DNA from: Stigmatella aurantiaca
GTDB lineage: Bacteria > Myxococcota > Myxococcia > Myxococcales > Myxococcaceae
Assembly (NCBI RefSeq): GCF_900109545.1
Contig: NZ_FOAP01000009.1
Location: 62,001-126,000 of the forward strand
Length of the DNA stretch: 64,000 nucleotides
Direction of reading: 5' to 3'
A program made the position numbers and the translations under genes. Shown here one piece after another: positions 39,517 through 48,909 of the stretch; position 1 is the first letter of the stretch; every line of letters starts with the position of its first letter. The notes below the pieces were generated by a model that made no database searches, was not told the origin of the DNA, and was given only the letters and a program-made list of their open reading frames with translations.

Positions 39517-40374
39517 TTAGCTCTTGTAGAAGGGCAGCTCGTCGTAGATGCCGATGCGGTAGCTCTTGCTCGGCTCCCCCAGCGGGTTGTCGGAGGCCTT
39601 GTGCAACAAGGCCCGGTTCTCCCAGAGCAGGACGTCACCGGGCTGGTAGGAATAACTCTGCACGTGGGCATCCTGCTCGATGAAGGCAAACAGTTTCGCC
39701 ATCAGCGCGCGGTTCTCCTCGTGAGACAATCCTTCGAGGCCCGTGGTGAAACCACTGCTCACATAGAGGCTCTTGCGGCCCGTCAGCGGGTGCTCGATGA
39801 CCGCCGGGTGGGTGATAGCGGGCACCTGCTTCTCCACCGCGGCGACGATGTCGACGAGCGCCTTGTCGATGTCCTCGGGCGTGATTTTGTAGCGCCACTT
39901 GCCCTCCTGGATGGCGCGGCGGCCCTCCACCAGGTTTCTCAGTTCGGCGGGCAGCGCCTCGTACACGCGCTGCATGTCGATGAAGTAGGTCTCCCGCTTC
40001 GCCTTGGGCAGGATCTGCGGATAGACCATGACGAGCGGCAGCGGCTCCTGGAAGAACTGGTAGTCCGTGTGCCAGTACCGGCCCGTTCCCGAGACGCCCA
40101 CCTTCTTGCCATCCTCGAGCACGTTGGAGGAGACGAAGAGCTCGGGGTACTTGGGGTGGTGGTAGTTCTGCTGAAAATAGACCTGGGGCCTGCCGATCTT
40201 CCGGGAGAACTCGATGTATTCCTCGGGCGAGGGGCTCTGCCCATGGAAGATGACGAGCTTGTGTTCGTAGACCGCCTGGCGGATGCGCTTGGCATCCTCG
40301 GCGGTCGTGGCCCGGAGATCCAATTGAGAGATCTCCGCGCCAATCTGACCCGGTGAGAGGGGTTGGATTTTCAT
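39517..40374 (-). CDS. TauD-like Fe(II)/2-oxoglutarate enzyme, probable isonitrile-forming decarboxylase (ScoE/Rv0097-like)
   Basis: 285 residues. The facial triad is visible as His102 and Asp104 in WHTDYQF and His258 in LLHKA; Arg273 in SYRIGIYD lies 15 residues after the second His, as needed for 2-oxoglutarate. Tyr105 follows the Asp directly, and Lys163 (KWRYKI) is placed where, from memory, ScoE uses a Lys to hold the substrate carboxylate. In ScoE-type enzymes two oxidation rounds turn the glycine-derived N-CH2-COOH group into an isonitrile. It is the first gene of the operon, 2 bp before the FcoT gene. A plain taurine-type dioxygenase is the alternative; gene context argues against it. 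Confidence 0.85.
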   Translation of the reverse strand: MKIQPLSPGQIGAEISQLDLRATTAEDAKRIRQAVYEHKLVIFHGQSPSPEEYIEFSRKIGRPQVYFQQNYHHPKYPELFVSSNVLEDGKKVGVSGTGRYWHTDYQFFQEPLPLVMVYPQILPKAKRETYFIDMQRVYEALPAELRNLVEGRRAIQEGKWRYKITPEDIDKALVDIVAAVEKQVPAITHPAVIEHPLTGRKSLYVSSGFTTGLEGLSHEENRALMAKLFAFIEQDAHVQSYSYQPGDVLLWENRALLHKASDNPLGEPSKSYRIGIYDELPFYKS

Positions 40375-40450
40375 GGGGCAAGCCTCGCGCGGGAGGCAAT
40401 GCCCCCCGGGAATGGTGTCTGTGTTGTGATTTGAGCACTGTGAGGGAGGG

Positions 40451-40497
40451 GTCTGACATGCTCGAAAAACCAGACAGGCGGCACAGGTCTGTCAGAC
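40451..40497. promoter_or_regulatory. Cluster of GTCTG/CAGAC half-sites in the divergent TauD-Rieske promoter
   Basis: The 145-bp gap between the divergent starts holds GTCTGAC at 40451-40457, CAGAC at 40471-40475, and a perfect palindrome GTCTG-T-CAGAC at 40487-40497. Four half-sites in 47 bp suggest a shared operator for the biosynthetic operon and the oxygenase. No regulator gene is adjacent. Confidence 0.5.
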
Positions 40498-40519
40498 GTC
40501 CGCGCTATGTCTTGATGAC

Positions 40520-41668
40520 ATGAGCAATCGAAACGGCTGGGAGAAGGATGTCGTCGAGCGGCTCGTGACCCTGGTGGAGACCCGCGCTCAGCCCCTGGCC
40601 GCGCGCATGGCGCCCATCCCGGTGGAGCACTACCGCTCGCGCGAACGATTGGAATTGGAGCGGCGCCACGTGTTCGAGCGCTTCCCCCTGGTGGCCGGTT
40701 TCAGCACCCAGGTCCGTGAGCCCGGGAGCTTCTTCACCCACGACGCCTCGGGTGTCCCCATCGTGGTGACGCGCGATACCTCGGGGGTCCTCCGGGCCTT
40801 CCTCAACGTGTGCAGGCACCGGGGCGCGAAGCTGGCCGGGGAGGCGTGTGGCTCGGGCCGCACCGTGCTCGCGTGCCGGTATCACGGCTGGCGCTACGGG
40901 CTGGATGGCAAGCTGCGCGCCGTGCCGGGCCTGAAGAGCTTCCCGGAGCTCAACCGGGAGGAGCGGGGGCTCGTGCCGCTTCCGGTGGCCGAGCGGCATG
41001 GCCTCGTCTTCGTCCGGCCCACGCCCGGGGAGCCGCTGGAGCTGGAGGCGTTCCTGGGGCCGGTGTTCGAGGAGCTGGAGTCGTATGGCTTCTCGCGCCG
41101 CGTGGTCTTCGAGTCCTCGGTGCGGACCGTGGCCTGCAACTGGAAGCTGATGGTGGAGACGGTGCTCGAGGCGTACCACATCTCGGTGTTGCACCGGAAA
41201 ACCGGGGGGCTCGCCTTCGAGGAGAACCTGGTGCTGTTCGATGAGTCCACGCCCCCCCACGGCCGCTTCGTGCTGCCGCTGCGAGGCCTCCAGCGGCCGG
41301 AGGAGGTGGCGCCGGGCAGCCTCCTTCAGTACGCGAGCCCGCTCTACTGGATGTTCCCCAACAGCGTGATTCTCTTCTCGGGCGCGTTCGCCCACTTCCT
41401 GTCGATGTTCCCCCTGGACGAGGGCCACTGCCGGGTCCAGGGCGCCTCGCTCCGGTTGGACGGCCCCCTCGATGCGCCGGCGCAGGCGGCGCTCCAGCAG
41501 GAGTACGGCCAGTACTGGGCCACCATCCTGGAGGACATCTCGGTCACCGAGAGCATCCAGGCGGGATTCGGTTCGGGCGCCAACCGGGAACTGCTCCTGG
41601 GAGGATTCGAGTCCGTGGCGGACACGCACTTCCACGCGGTGCTGGAGCGCCTGCTGCGCCAGGGGTGA
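40520..41668 (+). CDS. Rieske non-haem iron oxygenase alpha subunit
   Basis: 382 residues. The Rieske site is C98-x-H100 and C119-x-x-H122 (CRHRG ... CRYHGW). The mononuclear iron ligands are probably His220 and His225 in EAYHISVLH, and Asp339 in ILEDISV. The bridging acid before the first His is Glu217, as in choline- or carnitine-type monooxygenases, rather than the Asp of aromatic dioxygenases. No reductase or beta subunit is encoded nearby. The gene diverges from the isonitrile-PKS operon across a gap with shared half-sites, so it is a candidate tailoring enzyme. Its substrate is unknown. Confidence 0.88.
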   Translation: MSNRNGWEKDVVERLVTLVETRAQPLAARMAPIPVEHYRSRERLELERRHVFERFPLVAGFSTQVREPGSFFTHDASGVPIVVTRDTSGVLRAFLNVCRHRGAKLAGEACGSGRTVLACRYHGWRYGLDGKLRAVPGLKSFPELNREERGLVPLPVAERHGLVFVRPTPGEPLELEAFLGPVFEELESYGFSRRVVFESSVRTVACNWKLMVETVLEAYHISVLHRKTGGLAFEENLVLFDESTPPHGRFVLPLRGLQRPEEVAPGSLLQYASPLYWMFPNSVILFSGAFAHFLSMFPLDEGHCRVQGASLRLDGPLDAPAQAALQQEYGQYWATILEDISVTESIQAGFGSGANRELLLGGFESVADTHFHAVLERLLRQG

Positions 41669-41829
41669 TGACAACTGTTGTCACCCTGGTGACTGCGGTC
41701 ACCACCCCTCGTCGCCGGAGATGAAGGGCACTGAAGGTTCGAGGGGGAGATAAACTCCTGAAAACCGAGGGGCACGCACGTTTCTTGATTTCTGCGTACA
41801 TGGCACGGCCATCGCAGGAAGGGGCTTTC

Positions 41830-44415
41830 ATGGCCCTTGCCCCCATCTCGTCCCGGAAGCCGGTTGTCCCTCAGCCCCCCGTTGATCGCGCGAGCGCTGT
41901 CGAGAAGAGCGAGAAGAAGCCGGAGCAGGGGGTTCCCCCTCCCGAGCCGAAGCAGGCTCAGGCCCCGCTGAGTCCGGCGGGGGACGCGTTCGAGCCGGCG
42001 GGGGAAGTGGCGGCGAAGGCGCACAGCATGATCGTCCTTCCCAAGGACACCCCCACGGCGGACGTCGAGCGCATCCAGGGGACGATGGCCGCCGGGGCGG
42101 AGCTGCTGGAGGCCACCCGCGCCAACCCTCCTCCTCAGCCGGTCCAGCCGCAGAGCGTCTCCGGGGAGGAGCTCGCGAAGCAGGAAGTGGACGTGAAGAC
42201 GGTGGGAGACCGCCGCAAGGACATCGAGGACACGCAGCGCAAGCTGCACGAGGAGACCACGAAGAAGACGGAGGAGCTCTTCGCCCAGGCGGACGGCACG
42301 GCGCCGGTGGACCTGAACACCGAGGTGAACAAGCTCTCGGACTCCGAGGCGGAGCTGGTGCGCCGCGATGACAACGGCGACATGGTGGAGCGCACCGTGG
42401 CGAGCCGGGGCGCGGATGGGGCGGTGGCCCTGGACACGTCCTCTTATGAGGATGGCGTCAACCGGCGGGACCGGGTGGCCACCAAGCCCGATGGCAGCTC
42501 GCGCGTGCAGCGAGCCGAGTGGGCGTCCGAGACGAACGAGGTGGCCCAGCCCAAGTCCTTCGAGGACATCGAGAAGGCGCGCGACCGCAACCTCACCTAC
42601 ACGAGCAATGACGTGCGCTACGAGGACGGCCGGCTCAAGGTGGACGAGTACGCCCAGGCCGATGGCGGGATTACCGGCAGCCGCACGAGCTTCTACGAGC
42701 AGAAGGGCGACAAGGGCATCGACAACAAGCTGGACAAGCCCTTCGACTACGACAAGCCGGTGGAGCGGACCGATACCTATACGTACAAGATTCCGCCCCC
42801 GGGCGAGGATGGCTCCCAGGGCCACCCCCAGTACAACCGCACGCAGACGTTCTCCCAGGACGGCGTGCAGGCCACCTCCTACGTCGACTGTGAGCTGGAC
42901 GGGCACACGCAGTACGCGGGCGAGGGGCCCCACAACCGCGAGGACGCGGACCGCGTGCGGGATGAGTACGGCAAGCACGGCGGCGAGGACTACGACGCCA
43001 ACGAGGGCAAGCCGCCCAAGCGCTGGTTGATGGAGATCCAAAAGGGCCCGGATCAGATGCAGTCGCAGACCTTCATCGAGGGCACGCCTGCGGCCACCCT
43101 CAAGACGACGAAGTCGCGCGAGGGCAGCACCGTGCGCGAGAGCTACGAGGGGAAGACCTTCAAGCCCGGCGAGTCGGGGAAGCTGGCGGATGTGAAGGGC
43201 GAGTCCGCCCGCACGTACGCGCAGGATGGCTCCCTGGAGAAGATGGACGCCACGAGCACCGAGGCGGACGGCTCCACGACGGAGCAGCACTACAACAGCA
43301 GCCGCCGGGCCACCGACGCGGGGCTGGAGCTGAGCGAGTCCCTGGAGACCCAGCGCACCGTGGACGGCAAGACGAGCGCGTCGCTGCGCGAGGACACCTC
43401 GCTGCTGTCCGGCCAGGGCGCGCAGCTCGTCAACTCCCGCAACACCGTGACCGATGCCGACGGGCGCCAGGCCGTCCACGAGCTGGGCCAGGGCGGCGAG
43501 CGGATGTCGCTCTCCGGGCCCGGGGGCGCGGACCCGCGCGACATCGCCGATCCGGAGTCGCTCGGCGATGACCCCACCGGCAAGGAGCTGCTGCTCCAGG
43601 CGGGCATCTCCACCTCCAGCACCGTCAGCTCCTACCTGAACAACGGCGGGGCCCGCTCGCTGGAGATGCTGAGCAACCTGGGCCAGGACGCGCACCGGCT
43701 GCCGGCGCTGGCCTCGAAGGTGCTCGGCGGCGACACGATGCTGAAGGGGCTGGAGGGCGCGCGCGGGGGCATGGCCGCGCTCGGAGGCGTGGCGGGCGCG
43801 GTGGCCGGGGGGATGGAGCTGGCCGAGGGCATCCGCAAGAAGAACGTGCCGGACATCTTCAAGGGCCTGTTCGACACCGGCATGGGCCTCACCAACATGT
43901 ACCAGGGCGGCAAGGCCTTCTTCGATGCCATCAAGGGCGTCACGGACACGGCCGCGGACGCGTCGGGCACGGTGGCCAAGGGCATGGGCAACTGGGCCAG
44001 CGTGCTGGGCAACGCGAAGGTGGCCGGCGCGGTGAGCTCCACCGTGCTCAACTCCGTGAAGGGCATGGGCGGCCTGGGCAAGGTGGCCGGCGCCGCGGCG
44101 GAGCTGGGCGCCAAGGGGCTGAGCGCGCTCAAGAGCATGGGCGGCTTCATGAACGTGGCCGGCGCGGCGGTGGGCACGGGCCTGGGCATCATGGACATCG
44201 TCGGCGGCGCCCAGAGCAAGGACGGCGCGCAGATCGCCAAGGGCGCCGTGGGGGTCGCGGGCAGCCTCGGCGGCGCCATCGCGGCGGGCGCCATTGGCGG
44301 CCCCCTGGGCATGGCGGTAGGGCTCGGGGTGGGGCTGTTGACCTTCGGCTTCGGCAAGCTGATGGACCTCATCAGCGACAAGAAGCACAAGATCGCCGAG
44401 CTGCAGATCGGCTGA
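41830..44415 (+). CDS. Large protein with beta-repeat middle and Gly/Ala-rich amphipathic C-terminus, unknown
   Basis: 861 residues from MALAPISSRK; GAAGGGG-like purines precede the ATG at 41830. There is no signal peptide. Residues 1-60 are Pro/Lys-rich, and 60-150 are helical. About 170-600 is very polar with recurring D-G-x-Y/T motifs (YEDGRLKVDEY, RTYAQDGSLEK, VTDADGRQA) like beta-hairpin repeats. About 640-850 is Gly/Ala-rich with several weakly hydrophobic helices (GGVAGAVAGGMELAEG, GAVGVAGSLGGAIAAGAIGG). The plan recalls secreted toxins or membrane-inserting effectors, but I recognise no family. A hairpin terminator follows. Confidence 0.65.
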   Translation: MALAPISSRKPVVPQPPVDRASAVEKSEKKPEQGVPPPEPKQAQAPLSPAGDAFEPAGEVAAKAHSMIVLPKDTPTADVERIQGTMAAGAELLEATRANPPPQPVQPQSVSGEELAKQEVDVKTVGDRRKDIEDTQRKLHEETTKKTEELFAQADGTAPVDLNTEVNKLSDSEAELVRRDDNGDMVERTVASRGADGAVALDTSSYEDGVNRRDRVATKPDGSSRVQRAEWASETNEVAQPKSFEDIEKARDRNLTYTSNDVRYEDGRLKVDEYAQADGGITGSRTSFYEQKGDKGIDNKLDKPFDYDKPVERTDTYTYKIPPPGEDGSQGHPQYNRTQTFSQDGVQATSYVDCELDGHTQYAGEGPHNREDADRVRDEYGKHGGEDYDANEGKPPKRWLMEIQKGPDQMQSQTFIEGTPAATLKTTKSREGSTVRESYEGKTFKPGESGKLADVKGESARTYAQDGSLEKMDATSTEADGSTTEQHYNSSRRATDAGLELSESLETQRTVDGKTSASLREDTSLLSGQGAQLVNSRNTVTDADGRQAVHELGQGGERMSLSGPGGADPRDIADPESLGDDPTGKELLLQAGISTSSTVSSYLNNGGARSLEMLSNLGQDAHRLPALASKVLGGDTMLKGLEGARGGMAALGGVAGAVAGGMELAEGIRKKNVPDIFKGLFDTGMGLTNMYQGGKAFFDAIKGVTDTAADASGTVAKGMGNWASVLGNAKVAGAVSSTVLNSVKGMGGLGKVAGAAAELGAKGLSALKSMGGFMNVAGAAVGTGLGIMDIVGGAQSKDGAQIAKGAVGVAGSLGGAIAAGAIGGPLGMAVGLGVGLLTFGFGKLMDLISDKKHKIAELQIG

Positions 44416-44441
44416 GCCCCGGGGCCCGCATGCCCGGGAAG

Positions 44442-44461
44442 GAGGCCCCGCTTGGGGCCTC
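44442..44461. terminator. Bidirectional hairpin terminator between convergent genes
   Basis: GAGGCCCC-GCTT-GGGGCCTC, a perfect 8-bp stem with a 4-base loop, lies in the 60-bp gap between two convergent genes. Confidence 0.75.
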
Positions 44462-44475
44462 GGCCTTCGGGGGGC

Positions 44476-45087
44476 CTACTTGCGCTGGAGGCTGAGGTAC
44501 TGCTGCATCAGCGCGCGCGCCTCGCTGAGCTTGGCCTCGACGAAGCGGTCATCCTCGTCCGGCTCCGGCGGGGGGGCGGGCTTCTCGGTGCCCTTGCCCA
44601 CCTCGTCACCGAAGTCCACCGCGGCGGCCAGCAGGTTGCGCGCGGGGTTGTTGCCCAGCAGGCGGGCCAGCACCGTGGTCTCCACCTCGAGCCACTTCGC
44701 CGACTGGCGCAGCACATCGAGGAACTCACCCTCCAGCGCCTTGGGGGGGCGGCCCGGGCCGCTGAAGCAGACGCGGGCATAGCTGTTGTCCCGGTCCGCG
44801 AAGAGGCCCAGCACGCGGTCCCGGAAGTCCTGCGCGAGCGCCTGCACCACCTTGTCCAGGTGCTCCTCCAGCAGGCCCTCCTTGCCCTTGCGGCCCGCGG
44901 AGGGCTGCATTCCCTGCACCTCGGCGACATGCCAGCCCGCGTCGGTCAGCGCGCTGGCGGACTGCGACCACTTCACTTCTGGCGTGGGCTGACCTACCTC
45001 CTCACAGACGCGACGCAGCGTCTGGCGCAGTGCGGTGAGGTTTCCTTCGACGTCGGAGAGGAAGAGGATGAGGCGCGGGTGGGACAA
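44476..45087 (-). CDS. Conserved-looking hypothetical protein
   Basis: 203 residues, mainly helical, with no signal peptide or membrane segment. The N-terminus (MSHPRLILFLSDVEGNLTALRQTL) looks like a short beta-alpha unit; the C-terminus is a helix after a Pro/Glu linker. I do not recognise the family. Codon usage is typical of the genome and the frame has clean ends, so it is probably real. It is convergent with the 861-residue protein and 99 bp upstream of the carboxyltransferase stop. Confidence 0.65.
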   Translation of the reverse strand: MSHPRLILFLSDVEGNLTALRQTLRRVCEEVGQPTPEVKWSQSASALTDAGWHVAEVQGMQPSAGRKGKEGLLEEHLDKVVQALAQDFRDRVLGLFADRDNSYARVCFSGPGRPPKALEGEFLDVLRQSAKWLEVETTVLARLLGNNPARNLLAAAVDFGDEVGKGTEKPAPPPEPDEDDRFVEAKLSEARALMQQYLSLQRK

Positions 45088-45121
45088 GCAGGTCTCCTAA
45101 ATGTGAGCCTCTTTCAAAGGC

Positions 45122-45156
45122 CGCGCGGCGATCCATAATTTCCGTTTCGCCGCGCG
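45122..45156 (-). terminator. Possible hairpin after the carboxyltransferase gene
   Basis: CGCGCGGCG (45122-45130) pairs with CGCCGCGCG (45148-45156), a 9-bp stem with a 17-base loop, 31 bp after the stop of the minus-strand carboxyltransferase gene. The large loop lowers confidence. Confidence 0.4.
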
Positions 45157-45186
45157 CCTGCCTGTCCTGCTGGAGAGCAGCCGGCC

Positions 45187-46755
<1,569 letters not shown>

Positions 46756-46862
46756 GGGGCCGCCCTCTAGCACGATCGAGGGCGGGACGGGGGGCCGCGG
46801 TGCGGGGGCGGGCATCCGGCGTCCAGCGGTGGACGCCCGCCTTCAGGCGGGGGGAAGCGGGG

Positions 46863-48668
46863 CTACTTGCCCACGCCCACCGCCGCCCAGCTCTCGGCGA
46901 CCTTCTTGGCCTCGGTGGAGCCTGCGCCGTACAGGTCCGTGGCCGCCTTCACCGTGGCCTCGCGGGCCTGGGCGAAGGTGGTGCTCGGCGTCATGTAGTG
47001 GGCCAGGGCGCGGTAGTAGATCTTCAGGCCCTTCTCCATGCCGATGCCGTCCTGCACCGTGGCCTTGGAGGTGCGGTTGGTGCCGCCGTTGGCCAGCAGG
47101 TAGAAGGCGTTGTTGGCGATGCCGCTGGAGCCGTGCACCTCGGTCTGCTTCGGGTAGTTCTTGTAGTGGTCGACCGAGTAGCCGTCCTTCGTCGGGTCGT
47201 CCATGTAGCGCAGCGCGTCAGTGGCGTCGCCGTTGGTGGGGGTCCAGGCGTCCTCGCCCACGGCCCAGTCGAACTGCACCGCCTGGTTCTTCTGCGAGGC
47301 GTACCACTCCACGCCGGTGCCGATGATGTCGCTGAAGGCCTCGTTCAGGCCGCCGGACTCGTTGCGGTAGAGCAGGCCCGCGGTGCGCTCGGTGAGGCCG
47401 TGGGCGATTTCATGGCCGGCGATGTCCAGCGTGGTGAGGGGGCCTGCGTCCTTGCCGTTTCCGTCGCCGTAGTTCATCTGGGTGCCGTCCCAGTACGCGT
47501 TCACGAAGTCCTTGCCGATGTGGATGTTGGAGATGAGCTTCTCGCCCTTGCCGTCCAGCGAGTCGCGGCCGAGGACGTTCTTGAGCATGTCGTAGGTCAT
47601 CTGCGCGCCGTAGTGCGCGTCCACCGCGGCCTTGTTGCGCGACGGGTCCGTGGCCTCGCCCCAGACGTTGTTGTCGTCCTGGATGGCCACGGGGTTCTGC
47701 GCCTCCTCCTTGCCCTGGGCGTCCAGCGTCACCACGCCCTTGCCGCGCGTGCTGTCCTCCAGGCTGTAGGTGCCGTCCGCGTTCTTCTTCGTGGCGAGGT
47801 CCACCTTGCCGCTGTAGAGCGTGGTGTCATCCACCGTGCCGTTCGTGGGCGGGGCGGGAGGCTGGGGCTTCCCGGCCTTGGGCGTGGAGGTGCCGGGCTG
47901 GGCGTGGGGGCGCTCGATGCCGCCGAGCTGGTTGAAGGACTCGAAGAGCTTGCCGCTGTTCGCGTCGAGCAGGTAGTTCATCCGGCGCGGCTGCGCGTCG
48001 CCGCCGAGGTTGGCCAGCTCCACGCGGTACGCGGACTGGTACTCGCCCTTGGCATCCTGGTACAGCACGCGCTCCACCTGGGGGGCGCGGTCCGCCGGTC
48101 CGCCGAACTGCTTCTGGGCAATGGCCAGCGCGTCCTTCCCGGTGAGCTTCGGCTGGGTGGTGCCGAGCCCCGTGGGCAGGGAAGACGTCTCACCGGTGAG
48201 GCCCGCGAACTGCCCGTCCGCGTCCAGGTGGCCAATCACCTGCTCGCCGAAGACCTTCACGCCCTCGTGGACGCGGTCCATGCGCACGTGCGTCATGCCC
48301 AGCTCGTCGCGCTCGATGGCGCGGGGGGTGAAGGCCTTGGAGGCGTCGAACCGGGGGCCGATGAGGCTCGCGCCCGGGGGGCTCTTCTGCTGGGAGATGA
48401 AGCTCAGCGTGGACTGGACGGCGGCCTGGCCCTCGCGGCTGTTCACGGCGACCGGGCCGGGGATGGGCGTCTCGCGCGCGGAGGCTCCCGTCAGCTCCGT
48501 GGGGGCGCGGCGGGCCGGGGTGAAGGAGGACTGTTCCGAGGCCCCCGTGCGCGCGGGCGCGACGGGCGTCTTCAGCGTGTTGGAGGCCGCAGGGGCGGCA
48601 GCCGGGGTGGGGGCGGTGCGGGACGCGGAAGCAGCGGGGGGCTGGCCATCCAGGCGGCGAATGCTCAC
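46863..48668 (-). CDS. M4 family (thermolysin-like) metalloprotease with FTP/PepSY pro-region, no signal peptide
   Basis: 601 residues. The zinc motif GHEIAHG is near residue 420 and the third ligand Glu is in GLNEAFSDIIG near 441; VHGSSGIANNAFYLL matches the C-terminal active-site His region. Residues about 80-250 are an FTP/PepSY-type inhibitory propeptide. The first 80 residues are Ala/Pro/Thr-rich and polar (MSIRRLDGQPPAASA) with no hydrophobic segment. M4 enzymes normally have a Sec signal, so export must use another route or the start is mis-set; no upstream in-frame signal sequence is apparent. Confidence 0.9.
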   Translation of the reverse strand: MSIRRLDGQPPAASASRTAPTPAAAPAASNTLKTPVAPARTGASEQSSFTPARRAPTELTGASARETPIPGPVAVNSREGQAAVQSTLSFISQQKSPPGASLIGPRFDASKAFTPRAIERDELGMTHVRMDRVHEGVKVFGEQVIGHLDADGQFAGLTGETSSLPTGLGTTQPKLTGKDALAIAQKQFGGPADRAPQVERVLYQDAKGEYQSAYRVELANLGGDAQPRRMNYLLDANSGKLFESFNQLGGIERPHAQPGTSTPKAGKPQPPAPPTNGTVDDTTLYSGKVDLATKKNADGTYSLEDSTRGKGVVTLDAQGKEEAQNPVAIQDDNNVWGEATDPSRNKAAVDAHYGAQMTYDMLKNVLGRDSLDGKGEKLISNIHIGKDFVNAYWDGTQMNYGDGNGKDAGPLTTLDIAGHEIAHGLTERTAGLLYRNESGGLNEAFSDIIGTGVEWYASQKNQAVQFDWAVGEDAWTPTNGDATDALRYMDDPTKDGYSVDHYKNYPKQTEVHGSSGIANNAFYLLANGGTNRTSKATVQDGIGMEKGLKIYYRALAHYMTPSTTFAQAREATVKAATDLYGAGSTEAKKVAESWAAVGVGK

Positions 48669-48698
48669 GGGGTGCCTCGGTGATTAATGGGGGATGAG

Positions 48699-48708
48699 AT
48701 ACATGTAT
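48699..48708. promoter_or_regulatory. ATACATGTAT palindrome upstream of the M4 protease
   Basis: A perfect 10-bp palindrome, 31-40 bp before the protease start, in a locally AT-rich part of a 240-bp gap. It could be part of a promoter or operator; this is weak evidence alone. Confidence 0.3.
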
Positions 48709-48885
48709 TATCGACGTGAGGGTGGAGGTGTTGCTTCGTGGGATTAAATAGGTGGAGGTGGGTGCAGCACTCCTGTTGTCTCACTCCATGGGAAAGGGAG
48801 AACGCGGCGTTGCCCGGTCCTGGAGGGTCAAAGTGTTGAAGGGATTTTGGAAAATTACAATAGGAAAGCCAGTGGCCGCGCGAGG

Positions 48886-48903
48886 CTGAAACATGTGTTT
48901 CAG
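48886..48903 (-). terminator. Palindrome CTGAAACA-TG-TGTTTCAG after the secreted-protein gene
   Basis: Eight-base arms with a 2-base centre (or a 7-bp stem with a 4-base loop), 6 bp after the stop of the minus-strand gene ending at 48910. No T run follows, so an operator cannot be excluded. Confidence 0.5.
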
Positions 48904-48909
48904 ACGGGC

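Noticed and set aside
31867..40374. IsnA/IsnB-type isonitrile synthase pathway
   Set aside because: No isocyanide synthase of the DIT1/PvcA type is present. The only isonitrile-related genes are of the ScoE/FcoT type.
41801..41816. Sigma-54-like element TGGCACGGCCATCGCA upstream of the 861-residue protein
   Set aside because: It is one base from consensus, but transcription would start about 4 bases before the ATG and after the ribosome binding site, so it cannot serve the chosen start.
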